The translations under genes and the position numbers were made by a program. Under the pieces are notes generated by a model that saw only the letters and a program-made list of their open reading frames with translations, was not told where the DNA came from and ran no database searches. DNA of 64,000 nucleotides from assembly GCF_020216025.1 (NCBI RefSeq), contig NZ_JAIWNC010000002.1:248001-312000 (forward strand), given 5' to 3'. This stretch comes from Jidongwangia harbinensis (lineage in GTDB: Bacteria > Actinomycetota > Actinomycetes > Mycobacteriales > Micromonosporaceae). Positions 48,263 through 56,939 of the stretch are shown here, in pieces. Numbering within the stretch: position 1 is the first letter of the stretch; the number at the start of each line of letters is the position of its first letter.

Positions 48263-49351
48263 ATGAACGATATCGACGTGTTCCGGGTCCGGGTGCCGCA
48301 GGACGACCTCGACGACCTCGCCGGGCGCCTCGCCCGCACCCGCTGGCCCGACGAACTGCCCGGCGCCGGCTGGGACTACGGCATCCCGCTGCCCTGGGTG
48401 CGGGAGCTGGCGCTCCGCTGGCAGACGTTCGACTGGCGGGCCCACGAGGATCAGATCAACACCTTTGCGCAGTACGTCACCACGATCGACGGCCAGCGCG
48501 TGCACTTCCTGCACGTGCGCTCGGCCCACCCGGACGCGCTGCCGCTGCTGCTCACCCACGGCTGGCCCGGTTCCGTGGTGGAGTTCCTCGGCGTGCTCGG
48601 GCCGCTGTCCGCGCACTTCCATCTGGTCGTACCGTCAATCCCCGGTTTCGGCTTCTCCGGGCCCACCCGGGACCGGGGCTGGGACCAGCACCGCGTCGCC
48701 CGCGCCTGGGCCGAGCTGATGCGCCGGCTGGGCTACCGGCGCTACGGCGCGCAGGGCGGTGACTGGGGCGCTGGCATCTCCCGCGCCCTGGCCGCGCACC
48801 GGCCCGCCGAGGTGGTCGGCGTGCACCTCACCTACCTGCCCACGCCCGGCTCCGCGGACGGACTCGGTGCCGCGGACCGGGCCCGGCTGGAACACCTCAC
48901 CCGGTACGCCGCGAACCGCCCCGGCTACCAGATCCTGCACGCCACCCGGCCGCAGACCCTCGCGTACGCGCTCACCGACTCGCCGGTGGGCCAGCTCGCC
49001 TGGATCGCCGAACGGTTCGCCGAATGGACCGATCCGGCCACCCCGGTGCACGACGACGTGATCCTGGCGAACGTGATGCACCACTGGCTCAACCGGACGG
49101 CCGGCCCGGCGGCCCGGCTGGCCCGGGAGAGCACCCCCGGGATGCTGCCGTGCCCGGTGCCGGTGGGCGTGGCGGTGCTGCCGCACGACATCGTCCGGTC
49201 GGTCCGCCCGCTGGCCGAGCGCACGTACGACATCCGGCGCTGGACCGAGTACCGGCGCGGCGGCCACTTCGCCGCACTGGAGGTGCCGGACGAGTTCGTG
49301 GCCGACGTCACCGCGTTCTTCACCGAGATCGGCGCCGCCGCGCCACGGTGA
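48263..49351 (+). CDS. Epoxide hydrolase (EHN domain plus alpha/beta-hydrolase)
   Basis: 362 residues. The N-terminal EHN lid domain (about 1-105) has VFRVRVPQDDLDDLAGRLAR, TRWPDELPGAGWDYG and FDWRAHEDQINTFAQYVT. The hydrolase domain has LLTHGWPGSVVEF with the HGWPGS oxyanion motif, the nucleophile Asp167 in GGDWGA, and the catalytic His in RRGGHFAALEVP. It opens epoxides in the cytosol and belongs to the microsomal-type family; the natural epoxide is unknown. It is divergent from a MarR gene and its promoter lies inside the operators, so it should be induced by an epoxide or lipid-like ligand. The message appears leaderless. Confidence 0.93.
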   Translation: MNDIDVFRVRVPQDDLDDLAGRLARTRWPDELPGAGWDYGIPLPWVRELALRWQTFDWRAHEDQINTFAQYVTTIDGQRVHFLHVRSAHPDALPLLLTHGWPGSVVEFLGVLGPLSAHFHLVVPSIPGFGFSGPTRDRGWDQHRVARAWAELMRRLGYRRYGAQGGDWGAGISRALAAHRPAEVVGVHLTYLPTPGSADGLGAADRARLEHLTRYAANRPGYQILHATRPQTLAYALTDSPVGQLAWIAERFAEWTDPATPVHDDVILANVMHHWLNRTAGPAARLARESTPGMLPCPVPVGVAVLPHDIVRSVRPLAERTYDIRRWTEYRRGGHFAALEVPDEFVADVTAFFTEIGAAAPR

Positions 49352-49378
49352 GCCGGGGCGTCCGGCAGAATCGCGGTC

Positions 49379-50161
49379 ATGCGCCTCGATCTCTCCGGCC
49401 GGACCGCCCTCGTGACCGGCTCCACCCAGGGCATCGGCCAGGCCATCGCGGCCGGTCTGGCCGCGGCCGGCGCGCGGGTCGGGATCAACGGCCGCAGCCG
49501 CGACTCGGTCGACCGGGCGATCGCCGCGCTGCCGGCCGGCGACTACGTCGCGGTCCCCGCCGACGTGGCCACGCCGGAGGGCGCCGACGCGGTCCGCGAC
49601 GTGCTCCCCGACGTGGACATCCTCATCAACAACCTGGGCATCTTCGGTTCCCGGCCGGCGCTGGAGATCACCGACGACGAGTGGCGGCGCTACTTCGAGG
49701 TCAACGTGCTGGCCGCGGTCCGGCTCACCCGGCAGTACCTGCCCGGCATGCGCGAGCGCGGCTGGGGCCGGATCCAGTACATCGCCAGCGACTCCGCGGT
49801 GGTCATTCCGGCCGAGATGATCCACTACGGCGTGTCGAAGACCGCGCTGCTGGCGGTCGCCCGCGGCTTCGCCAAGGAGGCGGCCGGCTCCGGCGTCACG
49901 GTCAACAGTGTGATCGCCGGCCCGACCCACACCGGCGGTGTCGAGGACTTCGTCTACGAGCTGGTCGACAAGTCCCTGCCGTGGGACGAGGCGCAGCGCG
50001 AGTTCATGCGCCGGCACCGCCCGCAGAGCCTGCTGCAGCGCCTCATCGAGCCGGCCGAGATCGCCAACCTGGTGGTCTATCTGAGTTCCCCGCTGGCATC
50101 CGCGACCACCGGGGGAGCGGTCCGCGTCGACGGCGGCTACGTCGACGCCATCCTGCCCTGA
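49379..50161 (+). CDS. Short-chain dehydrogenase/reductase
   Basis: 260 residues. TGSTQGIGQAI is the cofactor loop, INGRSRDSV the cofactor-selecting strand end, and INNLGIFG is an altered NNAG. The catalytic Ser lies in YIASDSAV, YGVSK gives Tyr and Lys, and TGGAVRVDGGYVDAILP is the C-terminal signature. It should oxidise or reduce an alcohol/ketone with NADP(H) or NAD(H); the Arg in NGRSR favours NADP. The substrate is unknown. It follows the epoxide hydrolase by 27 bases on the same strand and could be cotranscribed, but a CAGAAT box seven bases before its ATG may give it its own leaderless promoter. Confidence 0.9.
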   Translation: MRLDLSGRTALVTGSTQGIGQAIAAGLAAAGARVGINGRSRDSVDRAIAALPAGDYVAVPADVATPEGADAVRDVLPDVDILINNLGIFGSRPALEITDDEWRRYFEVNVLAAVRLTRQYLPGMRERGWGRIQYIASDSAVVIPAEMIHYGVSKTALLAVARGFAKEAAGSGVTVNSVIAGPTHTGGVEDFVYELVDKSLPWDEAQREFMRRHRPQSLLQRLIEPAEIANLVVYLSSPLASATTGGAVRVDGGYVDAILP

Positions 50162-50163
50162 CC

Positions 50164-50285
50164 CGGCCGCCTCCCGGGGGCCTGGCGTCGTTGGGTGCCT
50201 TGGTTCGGCCGCGTCTGCCGGGGGCCCGGCGTGGTTGGCTGCCCTGGTCCGGCCGCCCCAGCGGGGCCCGGCATAATCGCCTGCC
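50164..50285. repeat. Three degenerate 42-44-base tandem repeats
   Basis: Copies start at 50164, 50206 and 50250, each beginning CGGCCGC and continuing with G-rich and GGCGTNGTTGG blocks; the third copy diverges at its end into the start region of the YibE/F gene. The repeat fills the whole intergenic space. No protein is encoded. Confidence 0.7.
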
Positions 50286-51485
50286 ATGAGTGACGGGCAA
50301 CACGGCCACGGGCATGCGCACGGCCCCGGGCCGGCCGCGTCCCGCCGTACCCGCCGGATCGTCGCCGCGGCCCTCGTGCCCGCCGCCCTCGCCACCCTGA
50401 TCGCGCTGGTCGTGCTCTGGCCCGGGCAGGTCGAGACCCCGCCCGAGCGGCGGGGCGGCGAACGCGCCCTCGGTACCGTCACCGCCGTCGCCGAACAGGC
50501 GTGCCCGGCCGGCGCCGCGCAGCAACGGTGCGGCTCGGCCACGGTGCGGATCACCGACGGCCCCGGCGCCGGCGGCACCCAGACCGTCGACCTGCCCCAG
50601 GGCCCGGGCGCGCCGCGGCTGGAGGTCGGCGACGACCTGGTGCTGCTGTACGCCCCCGACGCGGTACCCGGCGGGCCGGCCTACACGGTGGTCGACCAGC
50701 AACGGTCCACCCCGCTGATCTGGCTGGTGGCGCTCGCCGTCGCGGTGATCCTGGCGTTCGGCCGGTGGCGCGGCCTGCGTTCGCTGGCCGGGCTGGCGGT
50801 GAGCTTCGGCATCCTGCTGTACTTCGTGCTGCCCGCCATCCTGGACGGCTCGCCGCCGCTGCTGGTCGCGGTGGTGGGCGCGTCCGCCATCATGTTCGCC
50901 GCGCTGTACCTGACCCACGGCGTCACCGTGCACACCTCGGTCGCGGTCGCCGGCACGCTGGCCAGCCTGGTGCTGACCGGGATCCTCGGCGCGGTGTTCA
51001 CGTCGCTGCTGCACCTGAGCGGCGTGGGCAGCGACGACACGTCGTACCTGTCGGCCACCCAGGGCGACATCGACCCGCGCGGGCTGCTGCTGGCCGGCAT
51101 CGTGATCGGCGCCCTCGGCGTGCTCGACGACGTGACCGTCACCCAGGCGGTGACGGTGGCCGAGATGGCGGCGGGCGGCGGGCGTACCCGGTGGGGGCTC
51201 TACCGTTCCGCGATCCGGGTGGGGCGGGCGCACGTGGGCTCGGCGGTGAACACGATCGTGCTGGCGTACGCGGGGGCGTCCCTGCCGTTGCTGCTGCTGA
51301 TCGCGGCCGGGAGCGATCCGGTCGGGGAGTTGCTGACCGGGGAGTACCTGGCCCAGGAGATCCTGCGCAGCGCGGTGGGAACGATCGGGCTGGTCGCCTC
51401 CGTGCCGATCACCACGGCCCTGGCGGTCCTGGTGGCCGACGCCGGCACCGCCGTGCCGGCCCGCCCTCGGCACGCGCGCCTCTAG
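50286..51485 (+). CDS. YibE/F-family membrane protein
   Basis: 399 residues. A His/Gly-rich start (MSDGQHGHGHAHG) precedes a first membrane helix (about 24-47), an external domain (about 50-140) with a pair of cysteines (EQACPAGAAQQRCGS), and then seven or so helices. YibE/F signatures include LAGLAVSFGILLYFVLPAIL, DVTVTQAVTVAEMA and the C-terminal NTIVLAYAGASLPLLLLI. The family is uncharacterised; it is widespread in Firmicutes and actinobacteria. The His-rich start could bind metal, but this is speculation. It appears to be a single-gene unit with a CATAAT element just before the ATG, followed by a hairpin shared with the convergent LolA-like gene. Confidence 0.88.
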   Translation: MSDGQHGHGHAHGPGPAASRRTRRIVAAALVPAALATLIALVVLWPGQVETPPERRGGERALGTVTAVAEQACPAGAAQQRCGSATVRITDGPGAGGTQTVDLPQGPGAPRLEVGDDLVLLYAPDAVPGGPAYTVVDQQRSTPLIWLVALAVAVILAFGRWRGLRSLAGLAVSFGILLYFVLPAILDGSPPLLVAVVGASAIMFAALYLTHGVTVHTSVAVAGTLASLVLTGILGAVFTSLLHLSGVGSDDTSYLSATQGDIDPRGLLLAGIVIGALGVLDDVTVTQAVTVAEMAAGGGRTRWGLYRSAIRVGRAHVGSAVNTIVLAYAGASLPLLLLIAAGSDPVGELLTGEYLAQEILRSAVGTIGLVASVPITTALAVLVADAGTAVPARPRHARL

Positions 51486-51544
51486 CCGACGCCGCCCCCA
51501 ACTGTTTTCACTATCACGTCAGACGCGCAGCCCGGAGAACAGAG

Positions 51545-51586
51545 CGGCCCCGCCGGCTCGACCGTGTGGCCGGGCCGGCGGGGCCG
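51545..51586. terminator. Bidirectional hairpin terminator
   Basis: CGGCCCCGCCGG (51545-51556) and CCGGCGGGGCCG (51575-51586) form a perfect 12-base-pair stem with an 18-base loop between convergent stops at 51485 and 51600. Confidence 0.82.
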
Positions 51587-51599
51587 GGAGACGCCGGGG

Positions 51600-52739
51600 C
51601 TACTTCTTCGCCGCGGCCTCGTACAGCTTCTCGGGGGCCACCGCGCCGACCAGCATCCGGCCGTCGTCGGTCACCAGGGCGGTGAACAGGGTGCTGGAGA
51701 GCAGATGCCCGCTGCCCCAGGTGCCGCTGACCCGCGGCAGGCTCTTCACGATGCCGTCGAGCATGGCCTGCTGACCGTCGGCCTGCTCGTCCTTCTTCGG
51801 GGCGCCGGCCGGGTCCGTCTTGGCGACCAGGACGGACGTCCAGCCCTTGCCGACCACCGTCATCTGCTCGTTCTGCTGCGGACGGTCGTTCGGGGCGAGC
51901 TTCTGGCCCCGCTCGCGGTCCGGCACCGTCGCGGGCGCCTTCTCGGTGTTCACCTTGGTGCCCGGCGGCGGGTTGAAGGCGAACTGTTCGGCGTCCGGCA
52001 CGGTGAAACTGATCTGCTGGAACGCCACCCGGACGGCCGGGTCGTTGGCGCCCTTGGCGTACACGTCCACGCGCAGCGGGATGTGCTCCTTGGCGTCCAC
52101 CGCGAGCCGGACCTGCCCGATCAGCGAGGCGGTGTCGCGCGGCGCGAGGACCAGTTCGTACGCGTCCCGCCCGGCCACCGACGCCGCGCCGGTGGTGGTG
52201 ACCGCGGTGGTCGGGTCGATCGCCGCCAGGGCCTGGTCCGCCGCCTCCTGCGGGGTCGACGGGAGACCGGTCGGCAGCGCCGCCTCCTTCTTCTTCGCGC
52301 CGGTGTCGGCGGGCAGCACCCGGTGCGTCGCCGTGTTGTCGCGGCTGCGCCAGATCCAGACGTCGGAGCCGTTGCGGATCATGTCCGTCTCGCCCAGCGT
52401 GCCGACCAGGGCCACCCGCATCTTGTCCTGCCCGGCGTACCAGACCCGGGCGGTGTTGCTGCCCGCCACCAGCCGGGACAGGTCCGCGTCGCCCTGCCCG
52501 CCGGTGATGCCGGCCAGCGACGGCAGACCCAGGTCCGCGGTCTGTACGACCGTGCCGGACAGGCCGTCCACCTGTGCGTTCTGCAGATCCACCAGCAGCT
52601 GTGCGGCGCTGCGCTCGGGCAGTGCCGGGTCCGCGCTGGCGACGATCGTGCCCGCCGCCGCCCCACCGCCGATCACCACGACCGCGGCGGCCGTCGGAAC
52701 CAACCAGCGCAACGCCGGCCTTGACCTGAACACGTTCAC
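51600..52739 (-). CDS. LolA-like secreted/membrane-anchored protein
   Basis: 379 residues. The N-terminus has one hydrophobic helix (about 12-34, RWLVPTAAAVVVIGGGAAAG) that is a signal anchor or signal peptide. The body looks like the LolA/LppX-type half-barrel fold: LLVDLQNAQVDGLSGTVVQT, DKMRVALVGTLGETDMIRNG, DVWIWRSRDNTATHRVL, and AYELVLAPRDTASLIGQVRL with VDAKEHIPLRVDVYAKGA. Actinobacterial relatives are annotated as outer-membrane lipoprotein carriers or DUF2092-type proteins; in a one-membrane organism it may carry lipid in the wall. I chose GTG at 52739, eight bases after GGGAGG; a GTG at 52748 is also in frame. It diverges from a two-component system that may control it. Confidence 0.82.
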   Translation of the reverse strand: MNVFRSRPALRWLVPTAAAVVVIGGGAAAGTIVASADPALPERSAAQLLVDLQNAQVDGLSGTVVQTADLGLPSLAGITGGQGDADLSRLVAGSNTARVWYAGQDKMRVALVGTLGETDMIRNGSDVWIWRSRDNTATHRVLPADTGAKKKEAALPTGLPSTPQEAADQALAAIDPTTAVTTTGAASVAGRDAYELVLAPRDTASLIGQVRLAVDAKEHIPLRVDVYAKGANDPAVRVAFQQISFTVPDAEQFAFNPPPGTKVNTEKAPATVPDRERGQKLAPNDRPQQNEQMTVVGKGWTSVLVAKTDPAGAPKKDEQADGQQAMLDGIVKSLPRVSGTWGSGHLLSSTLFTALVTDDGRMLVGAVAPEKLYEAAAKK

Positions 52740-52805
52740 GTTGTCCACCTCCCGTTATCTGCCACCCATGGTGCGCCGGGCGGGCTGTGACCGAGCTGAG
52801 AAGGT

Positions 52806-52815
52806 CCCCTAGGGG
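52806..52815. promoter_or_regulatory. Palindrome between the LolA-like gene and the response regulator gene
   Basis: CCCCTAGGGG, a perfect 10-base palindrome 27 bases before the response-regulator GTG. Possible regulator site; evidence is weak. Confidence 0.3.
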
Positions 52816-52842
52816 TTGCCGCCGGCGTGACATCGTGGGGGA

Positions 52843-53511
52843 GTGCGGTTGCTGGTGGTGGAGGACGAGGCGCGGCTCGCCGCCGCGCTGCAGCGCGGGC
52901 TGCAGGCCGAGGGCTTCGCGGTGGACGTGGCGGGCGACGGCCAGGAGGGCCTGGAGCTGGCCCGGCACGGCGGGTACGACGCGATGATCCTGGACGTGAT
53001 GCTGCCCCGGCTCTCCGGCTACCGGGTGGTCCGGCAGCTGCGGGCCGAGCAGGTGTGGCTGCCGGTGCTGATGCTGTCGGCCAAGGACGGCGAGTACGAC
53101 CAGGCCGACGGACTGGACTGCGGCGCGGACGACTACCTGACCAAACCGTTCTCGTACGTGGTGCTGCTGGCCCGGCTGCGCGCCCTGCTCCGCCGCGGCG
53201 GCCGGGAGCGGCCCACCGTGCTGACCCACGGCGACGTCGAGCTGGACCCGGCGGAGCGGCGGGTCACCGTGGCCGGCGCCGAGGTGCCGTTGACCGCGCG
53301 GGAGTTCGCGCTGCTGGAATACCTGATGCGCCGCCCCGGCGAGGTGGTCTCCAAGATCGAGCTGCTGGACCACGTGTGGGACGCCGCGCTGGAGACCGCG
53401 CCGAACGCCGTGGAGGTGTACGTCGGCTACCTGCGCCGCAAGATCGGCCGGGAGCGGCTGGAGACGGTACGCGGCGCCGGGTACCGGCTCGCCGCCGTGC
53501 CGGTCGCCTAG
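52843..53511 (+). CDS. OmpR/PhoB-family response regulator
   Basis: 222 residues. The receiver domain (1-118) has the acidic pair in VVEDEA, phospho-acceptor Asp51 in ILDVMLP, the switch Ser in LMLSAKD and Lys in LTKPFSY. The C-terminal winged-helix DNA-binding domain (about 130-220) has VPLTAREFALLEYLMRRPGE, SKIELLDHVWD and NAVEVYVGYLRRKIG. It binds DNA when phosphorylated by the kinase encoded one base-overlap downstream. The GTG start has GGGGGAG directly upstream, too close to be ideal, and a CATCGT element six bases before, so initiation may be leaderless. The divergent LolA-like gene and downstream YcnI-like gene are candidate targets. Confidence 0.95.
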   Translation: MRLLVVEDEARLAAALQRGLQAEGFAVDVAGDGQEGLELARHGGYDAMILDVMLPRLSGYRVVRQLRAEQVWLPVLMLSAKDGEYDQADGLDCGADDYLTKPFSYVVLLARLRALLRRGGRERPTVLTHGDVELDPAERRVTVAGAEVPLTAREFALLEYLMRRPGEVVSKIELLDHVWDAALETAPNAVEVYVGYLRRKIGRERLETVRGAGYRLAAVPVA

Positions 53512-54860
53512 TGGGCTGGGTACGCCGGCTCAGTCTGCGGGCCCGGCTGCTGCTGGTGTCGGTGGCCGCGCTCGCGATCGGGCTCGCCTCCGGCGGCGTG
53601 GTGCTGGTGGCCGTCCTGAACTTCGCGCTGCTGCGCACGGTGCACACCGAGACCCTGGACACCGCCCGGGCGGTGGCCAACCTGGTCGAGCAGGACGCGC
53701 TCAGCGACCCGATCCCGGCCACGCCGGGCATGCAGGTGCAGGTGGTCGACGAGCAGGGGCGGGTCCGGGCGGTGTCGGCCACCACCGACCGGCTGGTGCC
53801 GATCCTGTACCCGGACGAGCTGCGCGACCTCCCGGCGGGCCAGGGCCGGATGATCGACGGCGACCGGATCGGGCTGCCCGGCCCGGTGCGGGTGGTGACC
53901 GTCCCGGCCGGCCGGCCGGGCGATCCGGTACGGGTCCTGGTGGCCCGGTCCACCGCCGACGTCGAGCAGGGCGTGTACCTGCTGCGGATCACCCTGCTGG
54001 TGGCGTTCCCGATGCTGGTGGTGCTGCTCGCCGCGGTGTCCTGGCGGGTCCTGGGTGCCGCGCTGCGCCCGGTCGAGGCGTTGCGGTCGGGCGCCGAGGA
54101 CATCACCGGGGGCGCCCGTTCGGACCGGCTGCCGGTGCCGGACTCCCGGGACGAGATCCACAAGCTCGCGGTCACGCTGAACGGGATGCTGCACCGGCTC
54201 GACGCCGCGCGGGCCCGGCAGCGGGCGTTCGTCGCGGACGCGGCGCACGAGCTGCGCAGCCCGCTGACCAACATGCGTACCGAACTCGAGGTGGCCCAGC
54301 GCATCCCGGACCGGACCGACTGGCCGGCGCTCGCCGACGACCTGCTCACCGACGTGGAGCGGCTCAGCCGGCTGGTCGACGACCTGCTCCTGCTGGCCCG
54401 CGCGGACGACGCCACCACCCGGGCGGTGGCGCCGGTCGAGACGGTCGACGTGGGTGGCCTGCTGGCCGACATCGCGGCCCGCTACCCGGCGGTCCGGTAC
54501 ACGCCCCCCACCCTCCCGCTGCCCACCGAGGGCGAACCCGACGCGCTCGGCCGGGTGGTGGCGAACCTGCTGGACAACGCGGTGCGACACGCCGCCAGCA
54601 CGGTGACACTGACGGCCGACGCGGATGACGCATATCAGCGGATCACGGTGTGCGACGATGGGCCCGGCATCCCGGCCGCGGACCGGGAGCGGGTCTTCGA
54701 CCGGTTCACCCGGCTGGACGACGGCCGGGCCCGGGACGCCGGCGGTGCCGGCCTCGGCCTGGCGATCGTGCGTGAGCTGGTGCGGCGGCACCACGGCACG
54801 GTGACGCTGTCCGACGCCGAGCCCGGTCTGCGGGTCGAGGTCCGGCTGCCGAAATCGTAG
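53511..54860 (+). CDS. Sensor histidine kinase
   Basis: 449 residues. Membrane helices at about 14-38 and 158-182 flank an external sensor region of about 115 residues without recognisable domain. HAMP (about 183-235) is followed by the HisKA phospho-acceptor His in FVADAAHELRSPLTNMRTEL (near 246). The ATPase domain has N-box VVANLLDNAVRHA, G1 CDDGPGIP, F-box VFDRFTRLDD and G2 GGAGLGLAIVREL. It should phosphorylate the preceding response regulator after an envelope signal. The start is GTG overlapping the regulator's stop by one base. The stimulus is unknown; envelope or copper stress is suggested only by the downstream YcnI-like gene. Confidence 0.94.
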   Translation: MGWVRRLSLRARLLLVSVAALAIGLASGGVVLVAVLNFALLRTVHTETLDTARAVANLVEQDALSDPIPATPGMQVQVVDEQGRVRAVSATTDRLVPILYPDELRDLPAGQGRMIDGDRIGLPGPVRVVTVPAGRPGDPVRVLVARSTADVEQGVYLLRITLLVAFPMLVVLLAAVSWRVLGAALRPVEALRSGAEDITGGARSDRLPVPDSRDEIHKLAVTLNGMLHRLDAARARQRAFVADAAHELRSPLTNMRTELEVAQRIPDRTDWPALADDLLTDVERLSRLVDDLLLLARADDATTRAVAPVETVDVGGLLADIAARYPAVRYTPPTLPLPTEGEPDALGRVVANLLDNAVRHAASTVTLTADADDAYQRITVCDDGPGIPAADRERVFDRFTRLDDGRARDAGGAGLGLAIVRELVRRHHGTVTLSDAEPGLRVEVRLPKS

Positions 54861-54926
54861 GAACTTTTCCGGGGCGGGCGGCGACCAACTGTCCGAACCC
54901 GGTTCCCAGCGGAAGGCAAGACCACA

Positions 54927-55706
54927 ATGATCCGTTCCCTGTTGCAGCGCTCGGCCGCGATCGGCGGCACGGTCGCCGTCCTGACCCTGGTGGTGGCGGC
55001 GCCCGCGTCGGCGCACGTGACGGTCAGCTCGCCCGGCGCCACCCAGGGCGGCTACGCGACGGTGACGTTCAAGGTGCCGAACGAGAGCGACACGGCCACC
55101 ACCACGAAGCTCGAGGTGAACCTGCCGGCGGAGACGCCGTTCGCGTCGGTGTCGGTGCGCCCGCTGCCGGGCTGGACCGCGGTCGCGGAGAAGTCCAAGC
55201 TCGCCACGCCGGTCGAGGCGCACGGCGCGTCGATCAGCGAGGCGGTCACCAAGATCACCTGGACCGCGTCCGGTGACGGCCCGATCAAGCCCGGCCAGTT
55301 CCAGGCGTTCGACGTCTCGCTCGGCCCGCTGCCCAAGGCGAACCAGGTGGTCTTCAAGGCGCTGCAGACGTACTCGGACGGCAACGTGGTGCGCTGGATC
55401 GAGGAGCCGAGCGCCGACGGCACCGAGTCGGAGAGCCCGGCCCCGGTGCTGGCGCTCGCCGCGCCGGTCGAGGACACCCCGGCGCGGGCGGGCGGCCGCG
55501 GCCTGACCGAGGAGGAGGAGCAGTCCCGCGTCGACAACGCCACCGCGTTCGGCCTCGGCGGCGTGGCCCTCGGCCTGGCCGGGATGATCATGGGCCTGCT
55601 CGCCTACCGGCGGGCGGGGCGGTCGCCCGGTGCCGGTGCCGGTCCCGGTGCCGGTGCCGGTGCCGACAAGGTCGCCCCCGCGGCCGGTGCCGACAAGGTC
55701 GACTGA
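54927..55706 (+). CDS. YcnI-like (DUF1775) secreted membrane-anchored protein
   Basis: 259 residues. A signal peptide ending VVAAPASA places HVTVSSPGAT at the mature N-terminus; that first His is the copper-brace ligand of characterised YcnI domains. The DUF1775 domain (about 30-170) includes YATVTFKVPNES, PGWTAVAEK with a conserved Trp, and ITWTASGDGPIKPGQFQAFD. A membrane helix at about 213-235 (FGLGGVALGLAGMIMGLLAY) anchors it, followed by a short Gly/Ala repeat tail. It probably binds Cu(II) at the cell surface. Its usual partners (CopD-like, CopC or PCuAC genes) are not next to it here. A two-component system lies 66 bases upstream on the same strand. Confidence 0.9.
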   Translation: MIRSLLQRSAAIGGTVAVLTLVVAAPASAHVTVSSPGATQGGYATVTFKVPNESDTATTTKLEVNLPAETPFASVSVRPLPGWTAVAEKSKLATPVEAHGASISEAVTKITWTASGDGPIKPGQFQAFDVSLGPLPKANQVVFKALQTYSDGNVVRWIEEPSADGTESESPAPVLALAAPVEDTPARAGGRGLTEEEEQSRVDNATAFGLGGVALGLAGMIMGLLAYRRAGRSPGAGAGPGAGAGADKVAPAAGADKVD

Positions 55707-55730
55707 GCACGACCGCGGCTCACGGGCGGG

Positions 55731-56000
55731 TCAGGAGGCGTACCGCTTCCGGGCCCGCTCGCGCGCCTTCGCCGCCTCGATCTCCCGGTCCTTGGGCGGG
55801 GCGGCGGTGACCAGCGCGGCGAGCAGTTCCTCGGTGGCCGCGGCGACCAGCTCGACGGCCCGGTCGAAGGCGTCCTGGTTGCGCTGGGAGGGACTGGTCG
55901 TCCCGGCCACCTTGCGGACGTACTGCAGGGCGGCGGCCCGCACCTCGTCGGAGGTGGCGGGCGGCTCGAAGTTGTGCAGCTGGCGGATGTTCCGGCACAT
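55731..56000 (-). CDS. DUF2277 family protein
   Basis: 89 residues. MCRNIRQLHNFEPPATSDEV, RAAALQYVRKVAGTTSPSQR, then NQDAFDRAVELVAAATEELL and PPKDREIEAAKARERARKRY follow the DUF2277 pattern almost throughout. The family has no known function; the conserved start with a Cys-Arg-Asn triplet is its hallmark. It is cytosolic and helical. Two adjacent ATG codons could initiate; I chose the second, which gives the canonical N-terminus. It lies between the YcnI-like gene and a dehydrogenase gene on the same strand as the latter, with a 36-base gap, and could be the second gene of that transcript. Confidence 0.88.
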   Translation of the reverse strand: MCRNIRQLHNFEPPATSDEVRAAALQYVRKVAGTTSPSQRNQDAFDRAVELVAAATEELLAALVTAAPPKDREIEAAKARERARKRYAS

Positions 56001-56036
56001 CACCCCAGCCTAGCCGCGTGCGCCCGCCGGGTGCGG

Positions 56037-56777
56037 TCAGCTCTGCTGCTCCATGGACCACAGCTGCCACACCGTGGTGCGCACCGACCGCGGCTGCTCC
56101 AGCACCGCGTGGATCGCGTGCGCCACGTCCTCCGGCCGCAGATAGGCGTCCAGCTCCGGGGAGCCCTCGGTGCGCCCGGCGCCGATCGCGAACTCGGTGG
56201 CGGTACCGGCCGGGCAGACCAGCGTGACCCGGATGCCCTCGGCGCGCAGTTCCCGGTCGAGCGAGCCGCCGAGACCCACCTGGGCGTGCTTGGTGCCGGC
56301 GTAGACCGCCTCGTCGGCGCCGCCGCGGAAACCGGCCACCGAACTGACGATGATCAGATCACCGCCGTCACCCTGGGCCCGGAACTGCCGGACCGCCGAG
56401 CGGACGCTCCACACCGTGCCGAGGTAGTTGGTCTCCACCATCTCGGTCAAGGCGGCGTCGTCCAGGTCGAGGATGCCGCCGTACGCGCCGATGCCGGCGT
56501 TGGCGACCATCGTGTCGAGCCGGCCCCACTTGTCCACCGCGGCCGCCACCAGGGCGTCGTTCAGCTTCGGGTCGCGGACGTCGCCGACCACCGGCACCAC
56601 CCGGTCGGCACCGAGATCAGCGACGATCGTGGCGAGCCGGTCCTCGCGGCGGGCGCTGACCGCGACCCGGGCACCGGCCCCCACCAGGTCGTAGGCGGCG
56701 GCCGCTCCGATGCCGGCGCTGGCGCCGGTGATGGCGACGACGATGCCGTCGAGAGACCGGGTGGCGGAGTGGGGCAT
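56037..56777 (-). CDS. Short-chain dehydrogenase/reductase
   Basis: 246 residues. The cofactor motif is TGASAGIGAAAA, SARREDRL suggests NADP preference, VANAGIGAYGG is the NNAG-like turn, the catalytic Ser is in IIVSSVAGFRG and Tyr/Lys in YAGTK. The C-terminus has LRPEDVAHAIHAVLEQP as in SDRs of the YdfG-like group. The reaction is an NADP-linked alcohol/ketone conversion on an unknown substrate. I started at MPHSATRS because GGAGG lies seven bases upstream; an earlier ATG adds 12 residues. It may be cotranscribed with the DUF2277 gene downstream. Confidence 0.9.
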   Translation of the reverse strand: MPHSATRSLDGIVVAITGASAGIGAAAAYDLVGAGARVAVSARREDRLATIVADLGADRVVPVVGDVRDPKLNDALVAAAVDKWGRLDTMVANAGIGAYGGILDLDDAALTEMVETNYLGTVWSVRSAVRQFRAQGDGGDLIIVSSVAGFRGGADEAVYAGTKHAQVGLGGSLDRELRAEGIRVTLVCPAGTATEFAIGAGRTEGSPELDAYLRPEDVAHAIHAVLEQPRSVRTTVWQLWSMEQQS

Positions 56778-56939
56778 GACAAACCTCCAGGGGTACGAAC
56801 GTCCTCCGGCCACCGTACGGCGGCGCGAGTCGGATCACCGACTGTTCGGCGCCGAGTTCGGAGTTGGCGGCCCGGTGCAACCGCCGATACCTACCGTCGG
56901 CGCAGGGGCAACCGGCCCCGCCGACGACAGGAGAATCAC

